A stretch of 64,000 nucleotides of DNA from Terriglobus saanensis SP1PR4 (GCF_000179915.2 NC_014963.1:1860001-1924000), one strand, 5' to 3'. Counted from the first letter of the stretch, positions 42,392 to 51,216 are shown. Made by a program: numbers and translations. Notes: generated from the letters alone by a model not told the origin.

Positions 42392-44122
42392 TTAGCCAAA
42401 CGTAAAGGCATAAGCCTGGGCACCGGGTGCCAGAAACTCGATGCGAAAAGTCCGGTCCGTAACCTTCGTTTGCTGCCGAACCAACTGATAGAGCCGGTTT
42501 TCCATGATGATTCCGTAGCCTTCCGCATCGGTATCCATGCCATGGTCCAAACCTGGCGCTTTGTCGTCGATGGTGACGCGGAAACGGATAGGAGCGCCGA
42601 TCTTCATCGATCCGAGAACCAGATGAAGATCTCTCGCATGAAAGCAATAGGAAATGCTGGCACCGGCCACAAGGGATGTCGCAATCTGGCCACCATCGTT
42701 CCACTTACCGGTAAAGCCCCACTGATTCAACTGGAGTGAAGCAGGAAGACGATAAAGCTGCGGATCGTCCTGATTCAAGCCACTGGGCGAAGCGAAGTTC
42801 TGGGCCCGCTCATAACCGACATAGGTTTCGGGAGACTTAACCTCATCTGTATCAGGAGGAGCTTCGGCGCCACTCGCGGCGACGTTTGTGGCGGAACCGG
42901 GGAGTGGTTTGTGGTTGGCCTCTTCCAAGAGCTCTCGGATCCATTTCTCCGATTCGTCGTAGTTGCCTTCCCCGAAGTGATGAAAGCGGATCTTCCCCGT
43001 CGCATCGATGAAGTAATGTGCTGGCCAATACTCGTTGTGGAAGTTCCGCCAAATGCTGTAGTCGTTATCCATTACGACCGGGTAGGTCACGCCGAGGTCA
43101 TGCACCGCTTTGCGGACGTTTGATTCGTCCTTCTCGAACGGGAACTCCGGCGTGTGAACGCCGAGGATGATCAGGCCACTGTCTTTGTACTTTTCATTCC
43201 AGGCTTTGAGGTACGGAAGCGTCCGAAGGCAGTTGATACAGGAGTACGTCCAGAAGTCGACGAGCACAACCTTCCCGCGAAGCGACTCCGGGGTCAGCGG
43301 AGGAGAATTGATCCAGGCAGTCGCTCCAGACAGGCTGGGCAACATAGTCAGTGAACTATCTGAGACCTCGACGGTCTCATTCCTCGTGACTCTTTTGGGG
43401 GCGTTTGCAGGATGGAAGCGGTCAACGAGACGCTGTTCGAGGCCACCTGTACTCGTCAGTGAGAGGCGTGTAAGGACTCCACGATCCAGGCCAAACGCAA
43501 CTGCGACGACGGCTGCCAGAACACCCACGCCCAGGATCCGGCGGATCCATTCTTCCGCACCGAGTGAACGTTTCATCGCCGCGAAGACGCGGCCACCGGC
43601 AAGCAATGCTACCGTCAGCGACGTGGCCGCTCCGGCCGCGTACGCCAAAAGGAGCAGCACCGTATGGGTACTCGCTCCGCCCAAGGCCGCACCCGTGAGG
43701 ATAAGGCCAAGAATCGGTCCCGCGCAGGGTGCCCAAAGTAGCCCAGTCCCAATTCCGAGGACAAACGAGTTCAGGAGCGGAGATGTAGGATCGGAGTTCT
43801 TTGAAATGCGGTTGCCGAACTGAACGAGTGGACGTGAGAACCGGTCCGCAAGTGAAGAAAATAGGAGCGTCAGACCGAAGAATCCAAAGAGAACCAGTGC
43901 CGCAATACGGCCTACCTGATTCGCTCGGACTGCCCAGCCGCCCCCTACGGTCGCAAGGCTGGCGATGAGGGCGAAGGTAACGACCATACCGGCGAGAAGC
44001 GGCAAACCACTCCTGCGAAAAGGCTGATCGGAACGCGCGAAGACAAACGGAAGAACCGGAAGAATACACGGACTCAAAATGGTAAGGACGCCACCCAAGT
44101 ATGCAAGGAAAAGCAAAAGCAT
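42392..44122 (-). CDS. dipZ: DipZ-like protein: CcdA membrane domain fused to thioredoxin-like and C-terminal domains
   Basis: 576 residues. Residues ~1-220 are a CcdA/DsbD-type membrane domain with paired cysteines Cys19 (LSPCILPVLPF) and Cys133 (LLWAPCAGPILG) that carry electrons across the membrane. Residues ~270-400 are a TlpA/AhpC-like thioredoxin domain with Cys295-Ile-Asn-Cys298 in DFWTYSCINCLRTLPYL. The C-terminal ~150 residues form the carbohydrate-binding-like domain usual in DipZ. It would reduce periplasmic partners such as the MsrB encoded downstream. ATG at 44122 is 12 bases from AAGGAG; a GTG at 44131 is only three bases from it, so the start is ambiguous by three residues. Confidence 0.92.
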   Translation of the reverse strand: MLLLFLAYLGGVLTILSPCILPVLPFVFARSDQPFRRSGLPLLAGMVVTFALIASLATVGGGWAVRANQVGRIAALVLFGFFGLTLLFSSLADRFSRPLVQFGNRISKNSDPTSPLLNSFVLGIGTGLLWAPCAGPILGLILTGAALGGASTHTVLLLLAYAAGAATSLTVALLAGGRVFAAMKRSLGAEEWIRRILGVGVLAAVVAVAFGLDRGVLTRLSLTSTGGLEQRLVDRFHPANAPKRVTRNETVEVSDSSLTMLPSLSGATAWINSPPLTPESLRGKVVLVDFWTYSCINCLRTLPYLKAWNEKYKDSGLIILGVHTPEFPFEKDESNVRKAVHDLGVTYPVVMDNDYSIWRNFHNEYWPAHYFIDATGKIRFHHFGEGNYDESEKWIRELLEEANHKPLPGSATNVAASGAEAPPDTDEVKSPETYVGYERAQNFASPSGLNQDDPQLYRLPASLQLNQWGFTGKWNDGGQIATSLVAGASISYCFHARDLHLVLGSMKIGAPIRFRVTIDDKAPGLDHGMDTDAEGYGIIMENRLYQLVRQQTKVTDRTFRIEFLAPGAQAYAFTFG

Positions 44123-44300
44123 AATTCTCACCAACTCCTTCGAAAAACCACAGCCAGCAACATCTGACCCGATGTCATAGCAATGGGACTCGCTGTGTCT
44201 GCAAAGGATACGGATTTGATGAAGTTTTTAGTTCGAACAATTTTCGATTGAGTGATCGACGAAATTGCGGGCGTCCATTCGTTATCTGTCGTCTTCGCGC

Positions 44301-44343
44301 ACGCCGGATCAAACGGCAGATTCAGTGCTGCTTGATCCGGCGT
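44301..44343 (-). terminator. Long hairpin downstream of sulfatase gene
   Basis: Arms 44301-44312 and 44332-44343 pair perfectly over 12 bp, with a further four-base pair (GCAG 44316-44319 with CTGC 44328-44331) inside. It lies 37 bases past the sulfatase stop at 44380. No T-tract follows on either strand, so it may act as a mRNA 3'-end stabiliser rather than an intrinsic terminator. Confidence 0.5.
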
Positions 44344-44379
44344 CAATTCTCCTTTACCAGGTTCTTTGCGATTCTAAAA

Positions 44380-45891
44380 TCAAGCTAATCTTTGTTTTTC
44401 TCTGTATTGCCGTATCAGTTTCGAAAGCCGATCGCGAGTCACGGTGTGGCGGTGGGCTTCGGCGAGGTTCGTCAACTCGAACGGGTCTGCGTGCTCATCG
44501 AAGAGCATGCGCCCGTTCTCACCGTTCACACCGAACTCCGCATAACGCCACCGCTCTGTGCGCACTGCCAGCCCGTGTACGGTCTTGCCATCTTCGCTCC
44601 AGAGACTAAACGCTGGTTGGTCCCAGGAGGCCTGGGGATGTTTCAAGAGAGGGCCAAGGCTCGTCCCCTGAAGTCCTGAGTCGGGGGTTTGCAAACCGCA
44701 GAGCTCGACAAGCGTCGGATAGATATCCAGCGACTGCACAATGCGTGTGGAGGTGTGTCCATTTCCCGGGGCTCGTGGGTCGTGAATGATGAGTGGAACG
44801 CGTGTGCCCATTTCAAAGAGGGACCCGGCCTTGGACCATTTCCCCTTTTCGCCCAGTTGGTATCCGTGGTCGGCGACAAGCACGATGATGGTGTTTTCGC
44901 GCAGGCCAAGTGCGTCCAACTCGGCGATGACTCGACCGAGATTCCAGTCAACCCAGGAGATCGATGCCAGGTAGGCTCGGATCACTTCCTTCGCCTCCGC
45001 TCGACTTGCGCCACGGCCGATGAAAAGATCAGCATTCCGCATACGGATGGCGGCCTTTGGGAAACCTGCAGGAACTGTCGGCCATGCGGCGAAATCCGGT
45101 GTGAGTTCCAGTTTCTCAAGATCGTAAAGATCGAAGAAACGTTGCGGCGCAGTAGGCGGGCTGTGGGGCTTTGAGAATCCGCAGCCGATGAAGAAGGGTT
45201 GATCGCGATACTTACGGAGATATTCGATGGCGGTTTCCGCGACGCGATTCTCGGGGTGTCCTTCTCCATTGCCATCGAGTACAAGAATCTGGTCGGAGTG
45301 TGCTGCCTGTTGATTGTCGATGGCCAGAGGCGCGATGACATCTGGAGGAGCAGGCGGGACAGGATAGTTAGGGATGATTTTCTTTTTCTCCACTGGGCTA
45401 GCCTGATGCTCGGTGTTGTCGTTGCCACCACCGACCGTCCACGCAAGCGGATCGTCGTAGATGCCGTGGAAGATTTTTCCGGTGCGGGCTGTGACGTAGC
45501 CCTTCTCGCGGAAAAGCTGGGGCAGGCTTGTGAGATCGGGACGCGTGTCGCGAAAGTTGGTGCGGTTGCCGAGCACACGGGTCTCAAAGGGAACCTGGCC
45601 GGTGAGCAGGGAAGCGCGCGAAGGATTGCAGAGCGGAAACTGGCAGTAGTTGCGATCGAAGCGGACACCGCGTCCAGCCAGTGCATCGATGTTGGGCGTC
45701 TGTGCGTGGAAGTGACTGCCGTAGCAGCCCAACTCCACACGCATGTCGTCGGACATGAGAAAGAGAACGTTGGGGCGTTTGGAAGAGTTAGATAAGGCGC
45801 GGGCGCTGGCTGGAAGCATGCCAGCCAAAGCGGTTCCAGTGGCTTTCGTCAGGAAGTCGCGACGTGAAGAAGCTTTGGAATTTTGTGACAT
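44380..45891 (-). CDS. Sulfatase, iduronate-2-sulfatase-like, Tat-exported
   Basis: 503-residue type I sulfatase, hydrolysing sulfate esters outside the cytoplasm. A Tat signal (SSRRDFLTKATG) opens it. The catalytic Cys88 in CNPSRASLLTG would be converted to formylglycine; metal ligands appear as Asp48/Asp49 (LMSDDM) and later as VADHGYQLGEKGKWSK. ARTGKIFHG and FIGCGFSKPHSPP are features of the iduronate-2-sulfatase branch. ATG at 45891 has GGAG six bases upstream. It is second in an operon with a TonB-dependent receptor (67-base gap), implying import of a sulfated polymer or oligomer. No formylglycine-generating enzyme is in the window. Confidence 0.94.
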   Translation of the reverse strand: MSQNSKASSRRDFLTKATGTALAGMLPASARALSNSSKRPNVLFLMSDDMRVELGCYGSHFHAQTPNIDALAGRGVRFDRNYCQFPLCNPSRASLLTGQVPFETRVLGNRTNFRDTRPDLTSLPQLFREKGYVTARTGKIFHGIYDDPLAWTVGGGNDNTEHQASPVEKKKIIPNYPVPPAPPDVIAPLAIDNQQAAHSDQILVLDGNGEGHPENRVAETAIEYLRKYRDQPFFIGCGFSKPHSPPTAPQRFFDLYDLEKLELTPDFAAWPTVPAGFPKAAIRMRNADLFIGRGASRAEAKEVIRAYLASISWVDWNLGRVIAELDALGLRENTIIVLVADHGYQLGEKGKWSKAGSLFEMGTRVPLIIHDPRAPGNGHTSTRIVQSLDIYPTLVELCGLQTPDSGLQGTSLGPLLKHPQASWDQPAFSLWSEDGKTVHGLAVRTERWRYAEFGVNGENGRMLFDEHADPFELTNLAEAHRHTVTRDRLSKLIRQYREKQRLA

Positions 45892-45958
45892 AGGTCGCTC
45901 CAATTTTTAAACAGGACGTGTATACCGCCGCGAAGGTTTCCTTGCGCGGCGGCAGAGG

Positions 45959-48900
45959 TTAGAACACGAAGCGTGCACCGATCTGCAGTTGACGCGCAGC
46001 GTATGCCGATGTGATCGTTCCGAAGGTCGAACTGCCGTACGTGGCCGACGGGGTGGTCAGGTTGGTGTGGTTGAGGGCGTTGAAGACCTCTCCACGAAGC
46101 TGCAGAGCGCGGCCTTCGCCAAAGCTGACCGCTCGAATCAAAGAGAAATCCAGTGTGGCAAAGCCGGGTCCGCGGAGGCTGTTGCGACGCTGTGTGCCAA
46201 AGCTGAAGGTGGCAGGCTGCGCGAAGGCTGCGGCGTTGAGCCACTGTTGACTTGGTCCACGCTGTCCGCTGGAAACATAGGGATCGCCGACAATGTTTGC
46301 CCGCTGAGAACCAGAGGAGAATGAGTTTGTGTTGTTGGTGTTCGTAGTGACCGTAAACGGCGCGGCGGAGTAAGCGCGAGTGACGTTGCCGATTGTCCAG
46401 CCGCCAACCGCGTGAGCGAGAACTCCGTGGTTCAGGAAGGCGCGTTGCGGACCAAAGGGAAGTTCGTAGACGCTGGAGAATACTAATTGGTGGCGAATGT
46501 CGTTTGAGGATGGGCCGTAGTCGGAAGCGCGATCGTAGTAGTTTGAGTAAGCTCCCCCATCTGCACCAAAAGAAGAACCACCTTCGAAGGAGTTATTGAG
46601 AAATTTCGAGTAGGTATACGTTGTGTTCAAGTTGAAGCCATTGCGGAATCGGCGGCTGATCCGCACCATTCCCGCGTAGTAGTTGGAGTCGCTGTTTGTG
46701 GGGACAACCACGGAGACGTTGCCAAATTGCGGGAAAGGACGGTCCTTCTGCGAGCTATGTGCCGCGCTCAGGATCGCAGGGTTGATCTGGTTGATTTGCT
46801 GCGTCGCACCTGCAAGTTTATGGGCCACACTGCCGAGGCCGGAGACTTCGAGCACGAACTGCGTGGGGAGACGCTGCTGGATATCCAGATTGAACTGGGT
46901 GGTGTACCCGGTGCGCTTCTTGGTATCGAAGTAGCTGACGGCTGTCGTGGCCGCGGCTCCCACGGCAACCGCTCCGAAGCTGTCATTGAGTGGTGCTCCT
47001 GCGTTGGAGACATTGGGAACGCCGTTGGCCAGCAAGAAGGGTGCTGTGATGCCGTTGTCCGGAGTGTTGAGGGATTCGGAGAGGCTGTAACCCAAGGTTG
47101 CTGCATTGGGCTGGCCCGAATCAAAGGGATGCGCGAAGAAAACACCGGCACCTCCGCGTACGACTGTGGAGCCAGCTCCAAAGGGCTGATAGGAGAAGCC
47201 GAACCGCGGAGCGAAGTTGTTGTAGTCGCCGTTGTACGGAGTCGTGCGGTATCCGTTGATGCCGAGAAACTTGACCACGCCGGGTGTGCCAGAGACAGGG
47301 TTGATCGCTGTGGCGTCGAAGCTGTTCATGCGGTTGCTTTCGTCTTTGATCGGTGTGTCAGTTTCCCAGCGCACGCCGAGGTTCAGTGTGAGCTTCGGCG
47401 TGATATTCCAATCGTCTTGCAGGAAACCAGCCAGGTACCAGCTCACACGTGAGATGGGTTCGGTCTGTGCCGCACTGAAGGCGCTAGGAAAGCCGACGAG
47501 GAGAGACGCAAGACCGTTTCCGGTGCTGGTATTTCCTGGAAGACCTGTTGGCTGTGTAGCGAAGGTAAAGGCGCCTGAGGCAGTCGAAAGACTGACTTCG
47601 TGATCCATGGATCGCCTGACTTCGACACCGTATTTGAGCGTATGGCGGCCAAGATTTTGTGAGAGGTTATCGACCAGCTGGTAGACCGTGACCGGGTATT
47701 GCTGGCGTTCCTGCGAGTTGCTGCCGAGGGGACTGAAGCCCGCTGGTGCGAAGTAAGGGAAGGCGTTTGAAGAGACTCCGTTGAGTCCAAGTGACGTTGG
47801 AAATTTACCGACACCGTCCGCGTACTGGTGAAAGACACGGACGTCGTAGAGGAAGCGGAGATCGTTCACGACGGTCGGCGAAAACGTGTGCGTGTACTGT
47901 GCATAGCCGATGTCGTCGGTGGAGGTGCTGTTGGTTGTGGGATCGGCGGCGGGGAAGGGATAGACGGAGTTGTTGTCGGTGACGCCGTCGGAGTGGATAT
48001 AGCGAAGGGCGAGACGATCCTTATTGCTGATGACGTGATCGACGCGAGCAAGATAGAACTGCGTATTATTGCTGCTTACATCGTTGGCGCGGAAATTGTT
48101 AGCACCAGCGACGTTATCCGGCGTGCGATTCGCTAACGGGTAAAACTGCATCAGCGCGGCTGCGACTGGGTCGAGCGCTGTAATACGGTTTCCAGCGAAT
48201 TGGGTTCGTGTGGTCACGCCGTTCACGGTCTTTGTGGTGGAAGGATCGTAGATCGGGATGAGCTTGCCCGCGGCCGTGAAGGTCTGGGAGAAGTCTCCCG
48301 CGCGCTGCAGCAGTGTGGGTACGGTCAGAGTGACGGTCGAACCCGTTCGCTGACGCCCACCCTCAAAGCCAAAAAAGAAGAAGGTGCGGTCGCGGCGGAT
48401 TGGTCCTCCTACGGTTACGCCATAGATGTTGTAGCGGAGCTCTGGCTTACTCTTGCTTCCGTCTGCGTTGGTTCCGGCGAAGTATCCAGGCGCATCAAAA
48501 GCGTCGTTGCGCAGGAACTCGTAGGCTGAGCCATGGAATCGGTTCGTGCCGGATTTTGTAGTCTGGATCACAATGCCGCCAGCAGAGCCGCCGAACTCTG
48601 CGCCGTAGTTATTGCTGATGATGCCGATCTCCTGCACCGTATCGACCGGGGGGCTGACCTCTGCGGTTCCAATGCCGATGCGTATGTTCTGGCCAGAGCC
48701 GCCATCGAGCCACGTCATGGAACTCTTCGTCCGTCCGCCGGAGAGGCTGTAGTTTGCGGAGTCGATAAACACAGCGCCTCCTGTGAGAGCTACGATATTC
48801 ATCGAAGTTCGGTTGCCGAGCGGAAGTTCAGAGACGCTCTTGGACTCGATGGTCTGACCGATGGACGAAGTGCGGGTATCCAGTTCCGGCGCGCTTCCTG

Positions 48901-49321
48901 TCACGTTCACGCTCTGCTCTACGGTGCCAGCTGCGAGCTTTGCATCGACACCGAGTACCTGATCGGTGGAAAGCGTGAGACCGGTGCGGCGGTAAACCCC
49001 GAAGCCTTCGCGTTCCACCATGACCGCGTAAGTTCCCACGTTCAGCGCGGGTACGTTGTACTTACCGGCCTCGTTCGTAGTGGTGTCGATGGTGACGCCC
49101 GTGGCGGTGTTCGTTACGTGAACGATTGCACCTGGAATGATGGCGCCTTGTGTATCGGTAATGATTCCGTTGATAGTTCCCTGCGTCGATTGCGAAAGAG
49201 CGCGCTGAGGGAGCAATAAAAGTCCGAAGAGCAATCCCAGGGATAGAGCGGACACGGAAGAAAGAGAGAAGCGGAAGCGTGATGGCGAGATATTCAAGGG
49301 AAACCTTTCGAATGATTCCAT
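45959..49321 (-). CDS. TonB-dependent receptor, Oar-like, sulfatase-linked
   Basis: 1120-residue outer-membrane receptor. A hydrophobic signal (LSLGLLFGLLLLPQRALS) precedes the regulatory-like sandwich (GTINGIITDTQGAIIPGAIV, VPALNVGTYAVMVEREGFGV). The plug has LPLGNRTSMNIVALTGGAV and the barrel ends in IGARFVF. The start is uncertain: ATG at 49321 and ATG at 49384 lack ribosome sites, whereas TTG at 49297 has AAAGG six bases upstream and gives a shorter, more typical signal peptide. It heads an operon with the iduronate-type sulfatase. A 32-residue mini-ORF with five Cys codons lies immediately upstream (49418-49516), a candidate leader controlling this operon. Confidence 0.9.
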   Translation of the reverse strand: MESFERFPLNISPSRFRFSLSSVSALSLGLLFGLLLLPQRALSQSTQGTINGIITDTQGAIIPGAIVHVTNTATGVTIDTTTNEAGKYNVPALNVGTYAVMVEREGFGVYRRTGLTLSTDQVLGVDAKLAAGTVEQSVNVTGSAPELDTRTSSIGQTIESKSVSELPLGNRTSMNIVALTGGAVFIDSANYSLSGGRTKSSMTWLDGGSGQNIRIGIGTAEVSPPVDTVQEIGIISNNYGAEFGGSAGGIVIQTTKSGTNRFHGSAYEFLRNDAFDAPGYFAGTNADGSKSKPELRYNIYGVTVGGPIRRDRTFFFFGFEGGRQRTGSTVTLTVPTLLQRAGDFSQTFTAAGKLIPIYDPSTTKTVNGVTTRTQFAGNRITALDPVAAALMQFYPLANRTPDNVAGANNFRANDVSSNNTQFYLARVDHVISNKDRLALRYIHSDGVTDNNSVYPFPAADPTTNSTSTDDIGYAQYTHTFSPTVVNDLRFLYDVRVFHQYADGVGKFPTSLGLNGVSSNAFPYFAPAGFSPLGSNSQERQQYPVTVYQLVDNLSQNLGRHTLKYGVEVRRSMDHEVSLSTASGAFTFATQPTGLPGNTSTGNGLASLLVGFPSAFSAAQTEPISRVSWYLAGFLQDDWNITPKLTLNLGVRWETDTPIKDESNRMNSFDATAINPVSGTPGVVKFLGINGYRTTPYNGDYNNFAPRFGFSYQPFGAGSTVVRGGAGVFFAHPFDSGQPNAATLGYSLSESLNTPDNGITAPFLLANGVPNVSNAGAPLNDSFGAVAVGAAATTAVSYFDTKKRTGYTTQFNLDIQQRLPTQFVLEVSGLGSVAHKLAGATQQINQINPAILSAAHSSQKDRPFPQFGNVSVVVPTNSDSNYYAGMVRISRRFRNGFNLNTTYTYSKFLNNSFEGGSSFGADGGAYSNYYDRASDYGPSSNDIRHQLVFSSVYELPFGPQRAFLNHGVLAHAVGGWTIGNVTRAYSAAPFTVTTNTNNTNSFSSGSQRANIVGDPYVSSGQRGPSQQWLNAAAFAQPATFSFGTQRRNSLRGPGFATLDFSLIRAVSFGEGRALQLRGEVFNALNHTNLTTPSATYGSSTFGTITSAYAARQLQIGARFVF

Positions 49322-49417
49322 GCCAATGCAAAGCTGCCTGGCGAAAAGGATCAGAGTTGAAGCGCGCAAAAACTTGCTTCGCATAGAGCGAGAGCAAACT
49401 TAAAAATTGTCAGGAAG

Positions 49418-49516
49418 TTAGTTACAACAGAGACAACAACCAGAACACAGGTACGCGAGGCGCCCGGGGAGGGTGTCCGTGTCACGTACCGAAAAAATCT
49501 GTCTGTCTGTCATCAT
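49418..49516 (-). CDS. Cysteine-rich leader mini-ORF upstream of receptor-sulfatase operon (candidate)
   Basis: Minus-strand ATG-ATG at 49516/49513 opens a 32-codon frame ending in YLCSGCCLCCN and TAA, five Cys codons within the last nine residues. It fills the gap between the second sulfatase (stop 49544) and the receptor start. An inverted repeat (GGTACG at 49485-49490 with CGTACC at 49450-49455) precedes the Cys codons. I see no clear promoter, ribosome site or terminator, so it is less secure than the similar ORF at 51083-51178. The repeated TTG/TGT composition could produce Cys codons by chance in this frame. Confidence 0.45.
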   Translation of the reverse strand: MMTDRQIFSVRDTDTLPGRLAYLCSGCCLCCN

Positions 49517-49543
49517 GAGCTAGTTGGATCTGTTGAAGAGAAT

Positions 49544-50959
49544 TTATGCGGGATCGGGATATTCCACGGAAGCTTTGTGGGTTTCGCGAATGTGCTGTTC
49601 GATGCGAGAGACAATCTCAGGATGTTGCGAGGCGACGTCAACAGTCTCTGCGGGATCGGTATTGAGGTTGTAGAGCTCCAGCGGACCGCCTCGTCCGTGA
49701 CGGACCGCCTTCCACTGTCCCCAGCGCACGGCCTGTTCGAAGCTCGGTTCGTAGAACTCCCAATACAGAAAACGATCTGTCGCCTTGCGGTTTGGGTGGA
49801 GAAGATACGGCTTCAGGCTGATGCCGTCGGAGTGTTGCGGCGCGGCTCCTGCCAGGTCGAGCGCGGTGGGTACGAAGTCCGGGAAGAAGACAGGAACGTC
49901 GGTCGTGTGGGCAGCAGGGATGTGACCCGGCCAGCGGGCAATGAGAGGATCGCGGATACCGCCTTCGTACATATCGCGCTTATAGCCATGCAGCGGTCCA
50001 TTCGAGTCGAAGAAGTTGATGACCTTGGTCTGTTCGGGTGTGGGTTCGGAACGTGGTCCATTGTCCGAGGCAAAGAACACGATGGTTTCATCGTCCAGGC
50101 CAGATGCTTTGAGGGTCTCCAGAATTTGGCCCACGCCGTTATCGAGATGTTCGATCATGGACGCATAGGTCTTTTCATCTTCGTCCCAAGGCTCGTTCGC
50201 ATACGAACCAAGATCGGGCGCTAGATACGGACTGTGCGGCGCATCGTAGGCCACGTAGAGGAAAAAAGGCTCGGCAGCGTGGCTCTTAATGAAGTCCACG
50301 GCATCCTCGGTAACGATGGTCGTTCCGTAAAGGCCTTGCTTGCCACCAGCATTCTCAGGCAGGTCGATCAACGTCTCGTTGTGGTAACGCTGTTCGGGGA
50401 AGTAACCCTGTGTGCTTCCCGTCTGGGTAAGCCAACCCTTGAACGTTTGGAATCCGTGACGTGTCGGAATGGCCCCAGGGTCATAGCCGTCGAGGTGCCA
50501 CTTGCCCATGAGCGCTGTGGCATAACCGCCCTTGGCAAGATAGTCGGCAATCGTGCGGTCGTCTTCGATGAGACTTGCCCGGCGAATCACTTCCTTGCCC
50601 TTATGACCGACATGACCTCCGGCAAGAGCGAAGTTATCACGCACACGCGTGTGGCCGGTGTTGAGACCAGTCATCAGCACGCTGCGAGACGGTGCGCATA
50701 CGGGAGCACCCGCATACGCCTGCGTAAAGCGCAGACCTTCAGACGCTAGGCGATCAATGTGTGGGGTACGAAACTTCTTTTGCCCATAGACGCTGGTGTC
50801 GCCGTAGCCCATGTCGTCGGCAAGGATGAAAACAATATTGGGCCGACGGCGCGACGCCGTTGTCTTGCCTTGGGCATCGACTGCGATTGCTGCGATCGAG
50901 GTCGCTGCAATCGCAGTCCAGAGGAAGTTTCGGCGGGTAAGGTTTTGTTTGCTATCCAC
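49544..50959 (-). CDS. Sulfatase (arylsulfatase-like), Tat-exported
   Basis: 471-residue type I sulfatase. The Tat motif is LTRRNFLWTA (8-17). Catalytic Cys88 is in CAPSRSVLMTG, the classic C-x-P-S-R site for formylglycine; metal ligands include Asp48/Asp49 in FILADDMGYGD and FFASDNGPRSE. Other family motifs are ALMGKWHLDGYD and FFLYVAYDAPHSPY. It belongs to the arylsulfatase/N-acetylgalactosamine-6-sulfatase-like branch; the substrate is not determinable. The start is GTG at 50959 because a stop precedes it in frame; the ribosome site is poor. Upstream are an intrinsic terminator and a Cys-rich leader ORF, suggesting attenuation control. Confidence 0.94.
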   Translation of the reverse strand: MDSKQNLTRRNFLWTAIAATSIAAIAVDAQGKTTASRRRPNIVFILADDMGYGDTSVYGQKKFRTPHIDRLASEGLRFTQAYAGAPVCAPSRSVLMTGLNTGHTRVRDNFALAGGHVGHKGKEVIRRASLIEDDRTIADYLAKGGYATALMGKWHLDGYDPGAIPTRHGFQTFKGWLTQTGSTQGYFPEQRYHNETLIDLPENAGGKQGLYGTTIVTEDAVDFIKSHAAEPFFLYVAYDAPHSPYLAPDLGSYANEPWDEDEKTYASMIEHLDNGVGQILETLKASGLDDETIVFFASDNGPRSEPTPEQTKVINFFDSNGPLHGYKRDMYEGGIRDPLIARWPGHIPAAHTTDVPVFFPDFVPTALDLAGAAPQHSDGISLKPYLLHPNRKATDRFLYWEFYEPSFEQAVRWGQWKAVRHGRGGPLELYNLNTDPAETVDVASQHPEIVSRIEQHIRETHKASVEYPDPA

Positions 50960-51025
50960 GGATCAGGCCCAACATTTCCTTGGCTATGAGGAAAGAACCT
51001 CAGCAAAAGCTTATGTGGGCACGTC

Positions 51026-51057
51026 CGAAAACAACAAAGCCCACGAATTCGTGGGCT
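51026..51057 (-). terminator. Intrinsic terminator (attenuator) between Cys leader ORF and sulfatase
   Basis: AGCCCACG-AATT-CGTGGGCT (51038-51057) is a perfect dyad forming an eight-pair stem with a four-base loop; on the minus strand it is followed by TTTGTTGTTTTC. It begins 25 bases past the stop of the leader ORF and ends about 78 bases before the sulfatase start. It is also ~350 bases past the PHP gene stop, too far to be that gene's normal terminator. Confidence 0.7.
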
Positions 51058-51082
51058 CAAAGCATTATCTGGAAAAGAACCG

Positions 51083-51178
51083 TTAGCTACAGTCTTCAAG
51101 ACAAAGCATATTCGCGCCACGTTCCTGCACAGAGTGACAACAACAGAGTTTCGGCGCGAGTTGATAGAGCTTTTTCAT
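51083..51178 (-). CDS. Cysteine-rich leader peptide, candidate attenuator ORF
   Basis: A 31-codon frame beginning MKKLYQLAPKLCCCHS and ending LCLEDCS has five Cys codons, three of them consecutive (TGT x3 at 51145-51137). Its ATG lies ten bases after a -10-like TATTTT, so the transcript would be nearly leaderless; no ribosome site is present or needed. A seven-pair inverted repeat (TCGCGCC 51159-51153 with GGCGCGA 51118-51112, minus strand) encloses the Cys codons. A terminator hairpin follows 25 bases past the stop, then the sulfatase gene. This is the arrangement of amino-acid attenuators: stalling at Cys codons would free the second arm and could prevent termination. The function is inferred. 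Confidence 0.6.
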   Translation of the reverse strand: MKKLYQLAPKLCCCHSVQERGANMLCLEDCS

Positions 51179-51188
51179 GCAATAACTA

Positions 51189-51216
51189 AAAATAACACAG
51201 AGTGCATCCATGTCAA
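51189..51216 (-). promoter_or_regulatory. Promoter for the Cys leader ORF and sulfatase
   Basis: On the minus strand TTGACA (51216-51211) and TATTTT (51194-51189) are separated by 16 bases. The predicted start point is within a few bases of the leader ATG at 51178. Confidence 0.6.

Noticed and set aside
44128-44346. 72-residue minus-strand ORF ending at the DipZ start (TGA overlaps GTG)
   Set aside because: The overlap looks like translational coupling, but the 5' part of the ORF lies within a long hairpin, the TTG start is only two bases from its ribosome site, and the product has no recognisable feature.
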